Shown in pieces: positions 30,801-38,228 of a stretch of 64,000 nucleotides of DNA. Every line of letters starts with the position of its first letter. Within the stretch, counting starts at the first letter, position 1. A model generated the notes under the pieces. That model saw only the letters and a program-made list of their open reading frames with translations, was not told where the DNA came from and ran no database searches. A program made the position numbers and the translations under genes. Where the stretch lies: contig NZ_PJIM01000001.1 of the NCBI RefSeq assembly GCF_002929295.1, forward strand, positions 291,940-355,939, given 5' to 3'. Source of the stretch: Arthrobacter sp. SX1312 (GTDB lineage Bacteria > Actinomycetota > Actinomycetes > Actinomycetales > Micrococcaceae).

Positions 30801-31994
30801 TAGGCCTGAGCTCGTGATGTCGCCGTCGTTGTAGCGCCAAGCTGCGCCGAAGGCGAGGACCGATCCGCGCAGCTCCCCAAAGACCTGCCTGCCGATGTAG
30901 CCGAGGCGCTCCATCAAGCCGGGGAAGCCGCTGGAGGTGATGTCGCCGTCGTTGTAATGCCACGCCGCACCGAAGGCTCGGATTCCACCGCGGAGCTCGG
31001 TGAAAGTCACCGCTGCCGCGTCACGCAGTGTGAAGAGGTACCCGATGAAGGCGTGGTCCTCCTGCAGCCCGAAGATGGGCCCGGTGAAGTCCCGGCGAGA
31101 GATGATGCCCCAGAGGCTCTGCAGGCTGGAGAACAGGGTGCCGGAGAAGGCCGCGGCCAGCGGGCCGACCTTCTCAGTTGCCTTATCGATCCACGTTGTT
31201 AGGGTCCCGAAGACGGGACCGATCAGGGGGTAGGTGTCCTTCAGCAGAGCTGCACCGAAGCGCCCAAGGGCCGCATTCATGTTCTTGAAAGCGCCCGATA
31301 CGGTGTTGCCGCTCTTGAGGGCGGCCCCACCCATTCCGGTCTCCATGGCCTTGCGGAAGGTCTCGAAGTTGATCTTGCCGTCGGAGGCCATCTTGACGGT
31401 CTCCTCGGCGGTGACGCCGAGCTCCTCCGCGAGCAGCTGCACGATGGGGATGCCCTTGTCGCCCAGCTGCGCGAGCACGTCGCCCTGCACCTTGCCCGAG
31501 GTGGCGACCTTGTTGAAGATCGACCCCATTTCGGACATTGAGGTGCCGCCGATGGTCGCCGCGTCGCCGACGAGCCGCAGGACGCCCTCGAGGTCCTTTC
31601 CCGGCTTGATGCCGGCCGCGACGGCGCCGGCGGCCGTGGTGGCTGCCTCGTCCATCCCGAAGGCAGTGCCCTTCACGGCCGCCATGGCATCGGTCATGAT
31701 GCTCTTGACGTCTTCCGCCGAGTTGCCCAGCCCGGAGAGCTTGGCCTGGGCGTTCTCGATCGCCGACAGGCGACCGAAGCCCTTCACCAGGGCGGTGCCG
31801 AGGACCGCGGCAACGCCGGCGCCGGTGACCTTCGCCGTCGTCTTCAGCCCGCCGAAGAGCTTCGACCCGATCCGGCCGCTGCTCTTGTCGGCCTCCTTCT
31901 CGATGACACCGAATTCCGTGGCAACGCTCTTGCCGAGTCCCTTCGACGTCGAGACGAGGTTGATTGCACCGGTTCCGAGCTCGACCATTGCCAT
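27897..31994 (-). CDS. Tape measure protein with embedded metzincin-like zinc protease motif
   Basis: 1365 aa, the length ruler of a long tail, threaded inside the tube and released into the cell. Residues 1-280 are the usual N-terminal tape-measure region. Several hydrophobic stretches (about 440-560 and 620-720) and repeated blocks of the form IRPAFAGIQAAAGWVVGAFR follow. Around residues 1040-1165 lies a matrixin-type sequence: HEVGHAIGLPH (His1124 to His1134), then the Met-turn candidate SIMNYD. The C-terminus is again helical. A protease inside a tape measure could help cross the cell surface. The ribosome binding site is in a hairpin (31997-32024). Confidence 0.93.
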   Translation of the reverse strand: MAMVELGTGAINLVSTSKGLGKSVATEFGVIEKEADKSSGRIGSKLFGGLKTTAKVTGAGVAAVLGTALVKGFGRLSAIENAQAKLSGLGNSAEDVKSIMTDAMAAVKGTAFGMDEAATTAAGAVAAGIKPGKDLEGVLRLVGDAATIGGTSMSEMGSIFNKVATSGKVQGDVLAQLGDKGIPIVQLLAEELGVTAEETVKMASDGKINFETFRKAMETGMGGAALKSGNTVSGAFKNMNAALGRFGAALLKDTYPLIGPVFGTLTTWIDKATEKVGPLAAAFSGTLFSSLQSLWGIISRRDFTGPIFGLQEDHAFIGYLFTLRDAAAVTFTELRGGIRAFGAAWHYNDGDITSSGFPGLMERLGYIGRQVFGELRGSVLAFGAAWRYNDGDITSSGLPGFMERVGYGARQIWDSLKLLDFSSFNGFVSSLSGVGGVAGAQLGSIGQSLTTLAPAGREFANQLPAITGGLVKLAAFGLTVVTGALAFLAEHVDTIIRFMPLIVAGFVAWKVASLAAAQGTMGLQAAQLAMTPVITLNNILRLTAIRLEGQQTRALATSTLAQTTNNTTTNAGAITRTRMALSTAAMSLANGGLARSLGLTTIAQRGLNLVMRANPIGLIITAIGLLVAGLVWFFTQTEVGQQIVRAAWAGIQAAVGAVVSWFQTTVLPITQQVFAAIGAAASWLYTNVIRPAFAGIQAAAGWVVGAFRNALAVAQPVFAGIGVVLNSFWMLASKIFQIIVAVVRNILIPAFMAFWRGTIVPVFAAAGAIISSWWARAQAIFGLVVAFVRGTLGAIFTWFRDLIITPVFGFISGLISTQVRGWTVIFQTVVGFFRNTLGPVFSWLYNNAIKPAMDKVGGVVRGVYDRTLKPIFDGIADIIQNKVPLAFKLGVDAAGKWFKGLENLAKSPIRFVVDTVLNKGLIANVNKIADKVKVGRLPDIALPRGFKSGGYTGDLPRGMKAGDVHGREFVFDADATAAAGPKTLAAIAHGLKTHGLKGLAATIGESPQLAVGSSVYGGIPSFSGRDVQAIDGANRVRINGDAASNSHWFLNQAVRMWNGLANLTLIPNGARSGPEPIVGASEGPSLYGNILNGGWAGYYANSGIRFNPAARYMSPIQRRTVAAHEVGHAIGLPHAMATGAYSIMNYDNMFSHNRVTAADAAALRSIYGPPGSGNVATPVGDVDGGGDGKGLLDTILGPFRKIADGLIDSIRSNFPGAGTFVDLAVGAGKEVLTMATKWMSDKIGALKDIASNIWDGAKNILGLGKLAPQSQFPTLYDTGGEVPTNGGRPFLIQNKTRKPELIHTPGQLAARDRFVAAQAQAQAGGGWFEGQLVLDSGELMGTIRGEVRRGINDAASGARYTRVGR

Positions 31995-31996
31995 CA

Positions 31997-32024
31997 GGGG
32001 CCTCCTACTGGATTAGGAGGCCCC
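31997..32024 (-). promoter_or_regulatory. Hairpin masking the tape measure ribosome binding site
   Basis: Perfect 11-bp arms GGGGCCTCCTA and TAGGAGGCCCC surround a 6-nt loop. In the leftward transcript the 3' arm contains AGGAGG, 7 nt before the tape measure ATG at 31994, so initiation would require melting of the stem. It lies just after the stop of the T chaperone frame. Confidence 0.7.
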
Positions 32025-32030
32025 TCGGCC

Positions 32031-32657
32031 TCAGGTGACGTGCTGCCAGGTGCGGCCGTTAAGGACCGCGCTGATCGTTGAGCGTGACACCCCATGCCGC
32101 GCGGCGAGCGCGGCCTGTGAGTGGCTGGTATCGGCGCGGATGGCCCGGACGTCGTCCTCGGTGAGTTTCGTCCGTGAGCGGGCAGCCTCGGACCGTTCCT
32201 CGGTCTCAATGACCGCTTCGAGCTCCCCGATGTCGTTCGGAGCCGTCCAGCCGAGCCACTCGAGCATTTCCTCGGTGGGCAGCGGGGCGTACTCTTCCTT
32301 CTTCTGCCGGTAGCCGGGGCGAGGGAAGGGCTTGGGCCGGTTGCGGCCTGTCTGCCCGTCCTTAGTCTGGAACCAGACGAGGTACGCGACGAGGTCGAGG
32401 ATCTCGGCGTTGACCATCATCTCGGGGCTCCAGATGCTGTCCTCGTCGATGACGGCGAGCGCCCGGTGGATTGCCGAGTCCTCTGGGAGGTGTTTGACGA
32501 TCACCCAGAGGTCCCGCCAGTTGAATCGTCGGCTGGGCAGGTGGCGGAGGCGCAGCCCGCGCATGATCAGCTCGTACTCAAGTGCCTCGCCCTGCTCACG
32601 GATGAGCTCTGCGAGGCTTAGAGTTCCCCCAGCGTGATCGAGGACTCCTCCTGCCAC
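32031..32657 (-). CDS. Tail assembly chaperone, frameshift extension (T part) with C-terminal HTH
   Basis: This frame is read after a -1 ribosomal frameshift from the upstream G gene, giving a G-T fusion ending at 32031. The part specific to this frame is about 199 codons. It contains RHLPSRRFNWRDLWVIVKHL, a typical chaperone block, up to about residue 125 of the frame. The last 45 residues read as a helix-turn-helix, SQAALAARHGVSRSTISAVL, ending GRTWQHV, a form I associate with DNA-binding ends of HNH and homing endonucleases. That domain is unexpected on a tail chaperone. A GTG at 32657 is a less likely independent start. Confidence 0.82.
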   Translation of the reverse strand: MAGGVLDHAGGTLSLAELIREQGEALEYELIMRGLRLRHLPSRRFNWRDLWVIVKHLPEDSAIHRALAVIDEDSIWSPEMMVNAEILDLVAYLVWFQTKDGQTGRNRPKPFPRPGYRQKKEEYAPLPTEEMLEWLGWTAPNDIGELEAVIETEERSEAARSRTKLTEDDVRAIRADTSHSQAALAARHGVSRSTISAVLNGRTWQHVT

Positions 32658-32947
32658 TGCTCGAGGAATTCCATGACTTCCCCGACGGTGAGGTCACGGA
32701 ACGTCGCGGCGTCTTCCTCGGAGAGGATGGTGTTGATCAGGACCTTTTGGACCTCGGTGTCCTTGATCTCGGCGAATCCTTCCACGAGGCTGTAGGGCAG
32801 GTTCTCGACGTAGATCGCCTGGAGCAGGTCGCCGTCGTCGGAGGTCCATTTGAACCGTTCGGACTTCTTGTGGCGGGGCTTCTTCTTGTCGTCGGGCGTC
32901 TTCGCGCCGGCGGCCTTGGCTGATGCTGCGGTGTTGGTCTGTGCCAT
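32618..32947 (-). CDS. Tail assembly chaperone (G part)
   Basis: 109 aa from ATG 32947, upstream of the T frame and overlapping it by 40 bp. Lys-rich N-terminus, then a helical domain (about 35-109). Located immediately before the tape measure region, as in lambda gpG. Most ribosomes would stop at TAA 32618; a minority would slip at GGGGGAA four codons earlier. The pair coats the tape measure during tail assembly. Confidence 0.88.
   Translation of the reverse strand: MAQTNTAASAKAAGAKTPDDKKKPRHKKSERFKWTSDDGDLLQAIYVENLPYSLVEGFAEIKDTEVQKVLINTILSEEDAATFRDLTVGEVMEFLEQWQEESSITLGEL
32624..32630 (-). promoter_or_regulatory. Programmed -1 frameshift slippery site
   Basis: On the minus strand the heptamer GGGGGAA is read CTG GGG GAA CTC TAA in the G frame; slipping back one base gives GGG GGA ACT CTA AGC and continues 199 codons. 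It sits 4 codons before the G stop within the G/T overlap, the classical arrangement. Confidence 0.8.
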
Positions 32948-33032
32948 GGTGGGTTCTTCTCTCTGCTGGTGGGATTCATGCCCTGATCGGGCTGGTGGCG
33001 GGCTTCTCGTGGTGCCGGTAGTGCTGGTGGGT

Positions 33033-33073
33033 GGCGGCGCGGGGAAGCCCACCATGGAAAAGCCCGCGCCGCC
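33033..33073 (-). terminator. Hairpin after the tail tube gene
   Basis: Perfect 11-bp arms GGCGGCGCGGG (33033-33043) and CCCGCGCCGCC (33063-33073) in the 255-bp gap between the tail tube gene and the tail chaperone. It has no T-run. A partial terminator here would lower expression of downstream tail genes relative to the abundant tube protein. I see no gene in the rest of 32948-33202. Confidence 0.5.
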
Positions 33074-33202
33074 GGTCTGATTGCTGCGCTGCCGCTCTGA
33101 GGTCGCGACCCTCTGGCCCCTCAGCCGGGGCTACCGGCCAGGAGTTACCACGACGGGTCCGGACCGGCCCGCCGTCGGCGTACAGGGAAGCAAGCAGGGC
33201 TA

Positions 33203-33781
33203 CTAGGCCGCGGTGAACTTGCCGTCGTCGTAGTAGCGGTAGACCTTCTTGCCGGACTCGTCCTTGTAGGCCGAGACCGTGCAGGTGTACATGTTGAGGC
33301 CGCCGACGACGAACGGCGTCTCTTCGACGGTCGTGATCTTGCCGTTGGGCACGAGGATGCGCAGGCGCTTGTCGATGTAGCGCATGTCGAACCCGTAAGC
33401 CGCGAACGGCAGCTGCGCGCCGTCCTCGATGATCGTGTAGAGCTTGCCCTTCGTCGCGGTCGCCGCGGTGACGGTGACGTTGCCGTCGCCGAACACCGTC
33501 TTCAGGACGTCCTCGTTGAAGACCTCCAGCAGCGGGAACGTGAACGCCGAGGAGTGGTCCGTCTGCAGGTCAGCGACGGTGTCGCCAGCCCAGTCGCGGA
33601 TGCTCTCCAGATTCCGTTCGCCGGACGGGGCGAGGCCGTCCTCGCCGACGAGGCCCAGACGCTTCCACGTGGCCGCGAACGCGGTCGTGGCGTCCACGGG
33701 AAGGACGGAGCCCAGCGGGGCGCGCAGGATGCCGCCGGTGGCCGCCGGGCCGCCCGCGGTCAGGTTTCGTACATCACTCAT
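33203..33781 (-). CDS. Major tail (tube) protein
   Basis: 192 aa. The protein is beta-rich with the typical opening MSDVRNLTAGGPAATGGIL and strands around FTFPLLEVFNEDVLKTVFG. Position just upstream of the frameshifted chaperones and downstream of the tail terminator identifies it as the tube subunit. No Ig-like C-terminal addition is present. A hairpin terminator candidate follows. Confidence 0.85.
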   Translation of the reverse strand: MSDVRNLTAGGPAATGGILRAPLGSVLPVDATTAFAATWKRLGLVGEDGLAPSGERNLESIRDWAGDTVADLQTDHSSAFTFPLLEVFNEDVLKTVFGDGNVTVTAATATKGKLYTIIEDGAQLPFAAYGFDMRYIDKRLRILVPNGKITTVEETPFVVGGLNMYTCTVSAYKDESGKKVYRYYDDGKFTAA

Positions 33782-33835
33782 GTTTCCTCCAAGGGAAGTA
33801 GTGCCGGCCCGGTCAGCCGAAAGGGTGTGGGATTA

Positions 33836-34126
33836 CTACGGGGTCTCGTTGACGACCGCCACGACGGGCGCGTCCGAGCTGCCAGGAGCGGCGATGGGCT
33901 GCTCCTCGGTCCTCTTCTTGCGTGTTTCGGCGCCCTTCCGGGCCGCCTCGGAGCGCCGAGCCGTCTCCGCGGCTTCCTCGGCTTCCTTGTCGGCGGTGAC
34001 CTTCGGGTCCTCGGTCAGCCAGCCGGCTTCGACGTGGGCCTCGAACTCGGCTTTGTCCTCGCGTTCACGGGTCACGCCGGGAGCGGTCGGGTGGAAGAGG
34101 GTCGTGCTGTCGGCTGCTTCAGCCAT
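33836..34126 (-). CDS. Small Ala/Glu-rich head-tail region protein
   Basis: 96 aa, with a highly charged central helix rich in Glu, Ala, Lys and Arg (about residues 20-75) and a flexible end. It lies between the tail terminator and tail tube genes. No family is recognised. It may be a structural accessory or chaperone. Ends 54 bp before the tube gene start. Confidence 0.65.
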   Translation of the reverse strand: MAEAADSTTLFHPTAPGVTREREDKAEFEAHVEAGWLTEDPKVTADKEAEEAAETARRSEAARKGAETRKKRTEEQPIAAPGSSDAPVVAVVNETP

Positions 34127-34135
34127 GGCGATCTC

Positions 34136-34543
34136 CTAGATCGTGTCGATGTAGCTCATGTCGATTTCGGTGGTGAACGTGAATCGGGAATGCTCGGTAT
34201 CGGGGTCCGGCAGGTCCGCGGGGAGAGCGAAGTCGCCGATCGCGCCGAACTGCACGCCGTCGACGACCGAGTTCTCGAGGCTGTGGATGATCGAGTAGGT
34301 CGCTTCGACCAGCTCGACGGCTCGTGCTGAGCTTCCCGCCCATGCCTCGATGACGAAGGTCCGAGAGACGGTGATCTTGTTCTTCCGGTTCCCGCCGACG
34401 AGCAGGATCCGGATGAACTCCGGCGGAAGGTCACCCGGTCGCCGGGTGGACACCGGGATCTGCACGGTGAACCGTGCGAGGAGACGCGCGATGAGGATCT
34501 TGCGCAGGAGCGCCGGGGCATCCCCGAACAAAGGTTCCTCCAT
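34136..34543 (-). CDS. Tail terminator protein
   Basis: 135 aa. The pattern of an N-terminal amphipathic helix (LLRKILIARLLARF) and central strands (KITVSRTFVIEAW) and its place after the HK97 gp10-like gene and before the tail tube fit the tail terminator/completion protein (lambda gpU type). It would cap the tube and join it to the head connector. Start overlaps the previous stop by one base. Confidence 0.72.
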   Translation of the reverse strand: MEEPLFGDAPALLRKILIARLLARFTVQIPVSTRRPGDLPPEFIRILLVGGNRKNKITVSRTFVIEAWAGSSARAVELVEATYSIIHSLENSVVDGVQFGAIGDFALPADLPDPDTEHSRFTFTTEIDMSYIDTI

Positions 34544-34788
34544 CAGCGCCGCCCGGCGTCGAGCGCCCTGGTGAGCGCCCGATCCCGGGCCTCCCGCCGC
34601 TTGGCGGCCGGCGTGTTCGCGATGACCGAGACTCGTGCACGGTTGCGACCAACGTAGGTCGACGCCTCCATGCCGGGCCCAGCCGCCGCGGCAATGTTCT
34701 TGCCGCGCCGCTCGAGGTCCTTGACGACCTCCGGGCTGGTCCGGAGCTTCCGGAAGCCTTCGAGGTTCAGCTTGATCTTCTGCGCCAT
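34543..34788 (-). CDS. HK97 gp10-like neck protein
   Basis: 81 aa from MAQKIKLNLEG at 34788. Short, Arg/Lys-rich sequence with an N-terminal strand LNLEGF and helix, resembling the HK97 gp10/tail-completion family. The ATG overlaps the previous stop (TGATG). A longer frame starting at 34851 is out of step with the operon and is rejected. Confidence 0.7.
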   Translation of the reverse strand: MAQKIKLNLEGFRKLRTSPEVVKDLERRGKNIAAAAGPGMEASTYVGRNRARVSVIANTPAAKRREARDRALTRALDAGRR

Positions 34789-35147
34789 CAGCCGGTCACC
34801 TTCCTCAGTTCCACCACGGATACGACATCCCGGCCGCCCGGGTGCCGCCACCTCGCAGGTACGCCCTCGACCGTGTAGGAGCCGCCGCGCGCCTCGACCT
34901 TGTCCAGGTGCGTGAATGGCATGTCGAAGGGCCCATAGATCTTTGGTTCGACGACGACCCGCGAGCCGCCCGGCTCGCGCGGCTCAGAGGATGAGCCCGG
35001 ATCGAAGACGTAGATGCCGACTACTTCGGGGTCGCCCCATCCCGCGATCTCGTTTCCGTGCCCGTCGAGGATGGGGTTGCCGTCATCGTCGGTCCGGCCG
35101 CCTAGGTGCGGGAGCCGTTGCACCGTCTCGCTGATACGGCGGGTCAT
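34788..35147 (-). CDS. Head-tail stopper / connector protein
   Basis: 119 aa, beta-rich, with a conserved order RDGNP-type turn (DDDGNPILDGHGNE) and strands near YTVEGVPARWRHPG. Position third after the capsid genes in the connector series suits the head closure (stopper) protein. It overlaps both neighbours by a few bases, implying coupling. Confidence 0.7.
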   Translation of the reverse strand: MTRRISETVQRLPHLGGRTDDDGNPILDGHGNEIAGWGDPEVVGIYVFDPGSSSEPREPGGSRVVVEPKIYGPFDMPFTHLDKVEARGGSYTVEGVPARWRHPGGRDVVSVVELRKVTG

Positions 35148-35533
35148 CGGTAGCCCGACCTAACCCGGAAAGACCGGATGCCCGACCTGCGGGGCTTCCT
35201 CAGCAAGCCCCGCAGGTCCTCCTCGGAGATGTAGAGGAGACCCGAGGACACGGCCGCGTCGATCGTCTTCGAGTCCGTCACCGGCCCCGTCGTCGTGCTG
35301 ATCTGGCGTACCGCCTCGGGGTTCAGGAGGACCCGCTTCACAGCGTTGACGACAGCGATCGTCGCGAGCTTTGCCTGCAGGCCGCCAGCCTCCATCACCG
35401 CATCGATGGCCGGCACCCGCAGGCGCAGCTTGGTGTCGGCCTCGCTGATGAGCCAGTCGACGACCTGTTCCTCCCGAACCGAAAGAGGCCCCCACGCCTC
35501 GATCACGTTGTCCTTCGTCGCAATCTCAGCCAT
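35144..35533 (-). CDS. Head-tail adaptor protein
   Basis: 129 aa starting MAEIATKDNV. ATG 35533 is chosen because AAGGAGG lies 5 nt upstream; a TTG further upstream is disregarded. It is mostly helical (VREEQVVDWLISEADTKLR, AKLATIAVVNAVKRVLLNP) with a conserved SGYR-type end, as in the adaptor (Gp15/Gp19-like) family that binds the portal ring. Ends overlap the stopper gene. Confidence 0.78.
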   Translation of the reverse strand: MAEIATKDNVIEAWGPLSVREEQVVDWLISEADTKLRLRVPAIDAVMEAGGLQAKLATIAVVNAVKRVLLNPEAVRQISTTTGPVTDSKTIDAAVSSGLLYISEEDLRGLLRKPRRSGIRSFRVRSGYR

Positions 35534-35548
35534 GAGGGCCTCCTTCAA

Positions 35549-35953
35549 CTACTCGGTGGGGATGCCGGCGTCCGCGAGCGCGTCAATGATCTCGGATGCC
35601 TTGGCGTCCGCGTCGACCTCGAAGCCCTTGGAAGCGGCGTAGGCGGCCCAGGCGGATGCGCTGGAGCCCTTGCCACCCTTGGGTGGGATGGGCGTCTCCG
35701 AGGGGCTCTGGGCGTCGCCCTGGTCATCCGTGGAGCCTGCTCCGTCGCCGCCGGGCGCGGTGCCGCTGCCGCCGCTCGTGTCTCCCGGGCCCGCGCCGGG
35801 GGGCTCTTCCTCTGCCTTCGTCGGGGGAGTTTCCCAGACATTGGGGTTGGTGATGAGCTTGGCCGCCCATTCCGGGACGGTGTCTCCCGGGCCGAAGCCC
35901 TTGGATTCGCCGTCCCGGTGGACGTGCACGAACGTGTTCAGCTTCCCGCTCAT
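35549..35953 (-). CDS. Head-region protein with disordered linker
   Basis: 134 aa. The start FVHVHRDGESKGFGPGDTVPEWAAKLI forms a small folded unit (residues 8-34), followed by a 55-residue Gly/Pro/Ser/Glu-rich linker and a C-terminal helical unit resembling a SAP/LEM-like fold (about 95-134, SASAWAAYAASKGFEVDADAK). The gene sits directly between capsid and adaptor, where such proteins are common in actinophages. The function is unknown. Confidence 0.68.
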   Translation of the reverse strand: MSGKLNTFVHVHRDGESKGFGPGDTVPEWAAKLITNPNVWETPPTKAEEEPPGAGPGDTSGGSGTAPGGDGAGSTDDQGDAQSPSETPIPPKGGKGSSASAWAAYAASKGFEVDADAKASEIIDALADAGIPTE

Positions 35954-36988
35954 CTATCGGACCTTCGCGACGAAGAGGCGCTTGGCGTCCGAGAGGATCG
36001 GCAGCGCCGTGGCGTCGACGTAGGTGAACTCGCGGTACGGCGGACCGACCTTCTCGGTGACGCCGACGATGCCGGGCGCGTTCTCGAAGGAGAATTCGAC
36101 CTTCTCGGAGTCGACCAGCTCGAGTGCGGTCGCCGAGACGCCGAAGGCGGTGTAGCCGAGGTCAGCGAGGTCCGCCGGGGTGAGCATCACGCGGTCATCG
36201 GGGATGACCGGGGTGATGACGCCGTCGACGTCGAACCGCGCCACGTCCTGAAGAACGATGGGCGCGAGGTTCTCGGAGTCGAGCAGGTCGTTCAGCTCGG
36301 AGAACGTCACACGGGTCTTGCCCGTCTGTGCGCCATGGACCGCGTTGACGATCTGCGTGTTGCGCTGGAGCAGCCGCAGGACGCCTTCCGTGGTCCGCTG
36401 GGCGCCGGGGCGAACCCCGTTGGTGCGCCGGTACTCGTCGTTCCAGGCGATCATGTCGTCGAGCGCGGGCGCGGCGATGTTCGACCACAGGGTGGCCGCG
36501 GTCACGAGGTGGTTGGCGGGAACACCGAAGTCGTACTCGCCGTTCACGCCGTTCTCGTTGATGGTGATCTTGCCGTCGGTCAGCAGGTCACCCCAGGCGA
36601 GCTCGAGGCGGTTCTGGACCTCGCGGGTGAGCTGCTCGCCGTCGTTGTAGGTGGCGTTGGCGAGCGCCTCCGAGCGGGTGCCTCCGGTGCGGGCGAATTC
36701 GAGCTTGAGCCGCTCGTACTCGCCCTGGCTGAGCGAGGTGGACAGCGGGATGAGGGGGACCCGCTTGTCGGACCCGCCGTCGCGCTGGGAGACGGTGATG
36801 CGGCCGTCGAAGGTGCGGAACTTCGCTGCGCGGTTGGTGCGCAGGATCTCCGAAAAGTCGACGGTGTTCGTCGTCAGGTAGCGCGCAGGGAACGCGACGA
36901 GGAACGCGAGGTTCGAGGGGACGGGGACCTCACGGATGAAGGTCGTCAGATCGACCGGAGGAACCGGCGCTTCGTAGAAAATTGCCAT
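35954..36988 (-). CDS. Major capsid protein (phage capsid E family)
   Basis: 344 aa, an HK97-fold shell protein of the capsid E type. N-terminal FIREVPVPSNLAFLVAFPAR and TDGKITINENGV, SNIAAPALDDMIAWNDEY are consistent with that family. It follows the decoration protein gene with a 10-bp gap, the standard order for capsid E/decoration D pairs. No long N-terminal delta domain is present because a separate scaffold is encoded. Confidence 0.9.
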   Translation of the reverse strand: MAIFYEAPVPPVDLTTFIREVPVPSNLAFLVAFPARYLTTNTVDFSEILRTNRAAKFRTFDGRITVSQRDGGSDKRVPLIPLSTSLSQGEYERLKLEFARTGGTRSEALANATYNDGEQLTREVQNRLELAWGDLLTDGKITINENGVNGEYDFGVPANHLVTAATLWSNIAAPALDDMIAWNDEYRRTNGVRPGAQRTTEGVLRLLQRNTQIVNAVHGAQTGKTRVTFSELNDLLDSENLAPIVLQDVARFDVDGVITPVIPDDRVMLTPADLADLGYTAFGVSATALELVDSEKVEFSFENAPGIVGVTEKVGPPYREFTYVDATALPILSDAKRLFVAKVR

Positions 36989-36998
36989 GGGTTACTCC

Positions 36999-37409
36999 TC
37001 AGAGTCCGAAGTGGATGAGCGTGAGGGCACCGCGGGCCGCGGTGTCCAGGGAACCGGCGCCAGCCTTGAGCGGCAGGCGGTCCGGGTTGACGAAGCCATG
37101 CACGACGCCGGCACCGCCGACGCGACCCGAAGTGGCGCGCGCGGGAAGCGACCCGAAGAGAATGCAGGAGGCGGCCTGTCGGCCGTCCGTGGCTGCGGGG
37201 TCATACGGCCCGAACAGCTCGGTGGTCTCGTTCTTCGCGAGCACGATGCCCGAGGGGATGGTGCCCTGCGGGAAGTGCGTCGCCTGATCGAACAGGGCGA
37301 GGTCGAGAGTGATCGACGGCGTGGTGCCGGGATCGGTGCCGTGCGGGCCGATGAGCCACGAGCGGTCCTCGGCCTGGTGGGTGGTGCTGATGACGCCGAA
37401 TTCAGTCAT
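36999..37409 (-). CDS. Head decoration protein (family D)
   Basis: 136 aa, resembling the lambda gpD / HDPD family that trims and stabilises expanded capsids. The length and the beta-structured Gly/Pro-rich sequence fit, including TDGRQAASCILFG. It lies directly upstream of the capsid gene in the transcript. Confidence 0.85.
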   Translation of the reverse strand: MTEFGVISTTHQAEDRSWLIGPHGTDPGTTPSITLDLALFDQATHFPQGTIPSGIVLAKNETTELFGPYDPAATDGRQAASCILFGSLPARATSGRVGGAGVVHGFVNPDRLPLKAGAGSLDTAARGALTLIHFGL

Positions 37410-37433
37410 GATCCGGTCCTTTCATGGGAGTGG

Positions 37434-38150
37434 TTAGTCCTTCTTCTTGAAGCGGCGTGCCGCTTCTGCCCGGCCTGCGTCGCCGGGCGTGGATGATGCC
37501 TGCTCACGGTTGCCCTGCCCTGTGAAGGGGAAGCGCTGCTTGTCCTGCTTGGAGGACTCCGTGGAGTTCTCCGTGACCCACTTCTTGATCTCGTCGGTCT
37601 TGGCCTTGTCTCCGTCGATGTACTCGCCGAGGTTGAGCCCGAGCATGGCGCCCGGGTCGACCGTCCGGCCCGCCAGAGCCTTCTCGAAGGCGTTGCGGGC
37701 GCGTTCCTGACCGAGCACCGACCGCACTTCGGCGCGGCCGGCTTCCTTCGCCTCTTCGACGGCGCGTTCCTGCTCCGTGAGGCTCTTGGTTCGGCTGTCC
37801 TCGATGTCCTTCTTGAGCTGGCGAGCCTGCTCAGGGGTGAGGTCGCCGTAGGCCTTGACCCGGTCCTCGTGCTTGCGCGCCTGGTGCCGCCAGTAGGCCG
37901 ACTGCTCCTCCGGCTTCATGTCCTTGACGGACGTATTGGCCGGAAAGCCGGTGTCGGTGTCGCTGCCGTTGCCGCCGGAGCCGTTGTCGCCACCGGCGCC
38001 GGTCCCGGTTCCACCGGTGTCGCCACCGGTGCCATCACCGTTGTCCATGCGGGCGTCGCCGAGAGTCGCGCGGCGGAGCGCGAAGAGCTTGGTCAGCGCT
38101 CCGGGCTCGTGCAGGTTCAGCCCGTGGGGCTGCAGGGTATTCGTGAGCAT
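37434..38150 (-). CDS. Capsid scaffolding protein
   Basis: 238 aa from MLTNTLQPHG at 38150, chosen because GGGAGG sits 6 nt upstream. The N-terminal 30 residues are followed by a Gly/Asp/Thr-rich disordered linker, a long charged coiled coil (about 85-160, EEQSAYWRHQARKHEDRVKA, LTEQERAVEEAKEAG) and a basic C-terminus (AEAARRFKKKD) that would bind the capsid shell. This is the standard design of siphovirus scaffolds. Expected to be lost from mature heads. Confidence 0.85.
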   Translation of the reverse strand: MLTNTLQPHGLNLHEPGALTKLFALRRATLGDARMDNGDGTGGDTGGTGTGAGGDNGSGGNGSDTDTGFPANTSVKDMKPEEQSAYWRHQARKHEDRVKAYGDLTPEQARQLKKDIEDSRTKSLTEQERAVEEAKEAGRAEVRSVLGQERARNAFEKALAGRTVDPGAMLGLNLGEYIDGDKAKTDEIKKWVTENSTESSKQDKQRFPFTGQGNREQASSTPGDAGRAEAARRFKKKD

Positions 38151-38228
38151 GCGGTTTCCTCCCATGACGGGTTCGTTGGTGCGCCCCATGGCGGGGCATC
38201 CGGTGCGGCGAGCGCCGCGCGGAATTCT

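Noticed and set aside
28903-30963. 686-codon minus-strand frame within the tape measure gene
   Set aside because: Shifted reading of the tape measure with Arg/Pro/His-rich composition; not supported by any motif.
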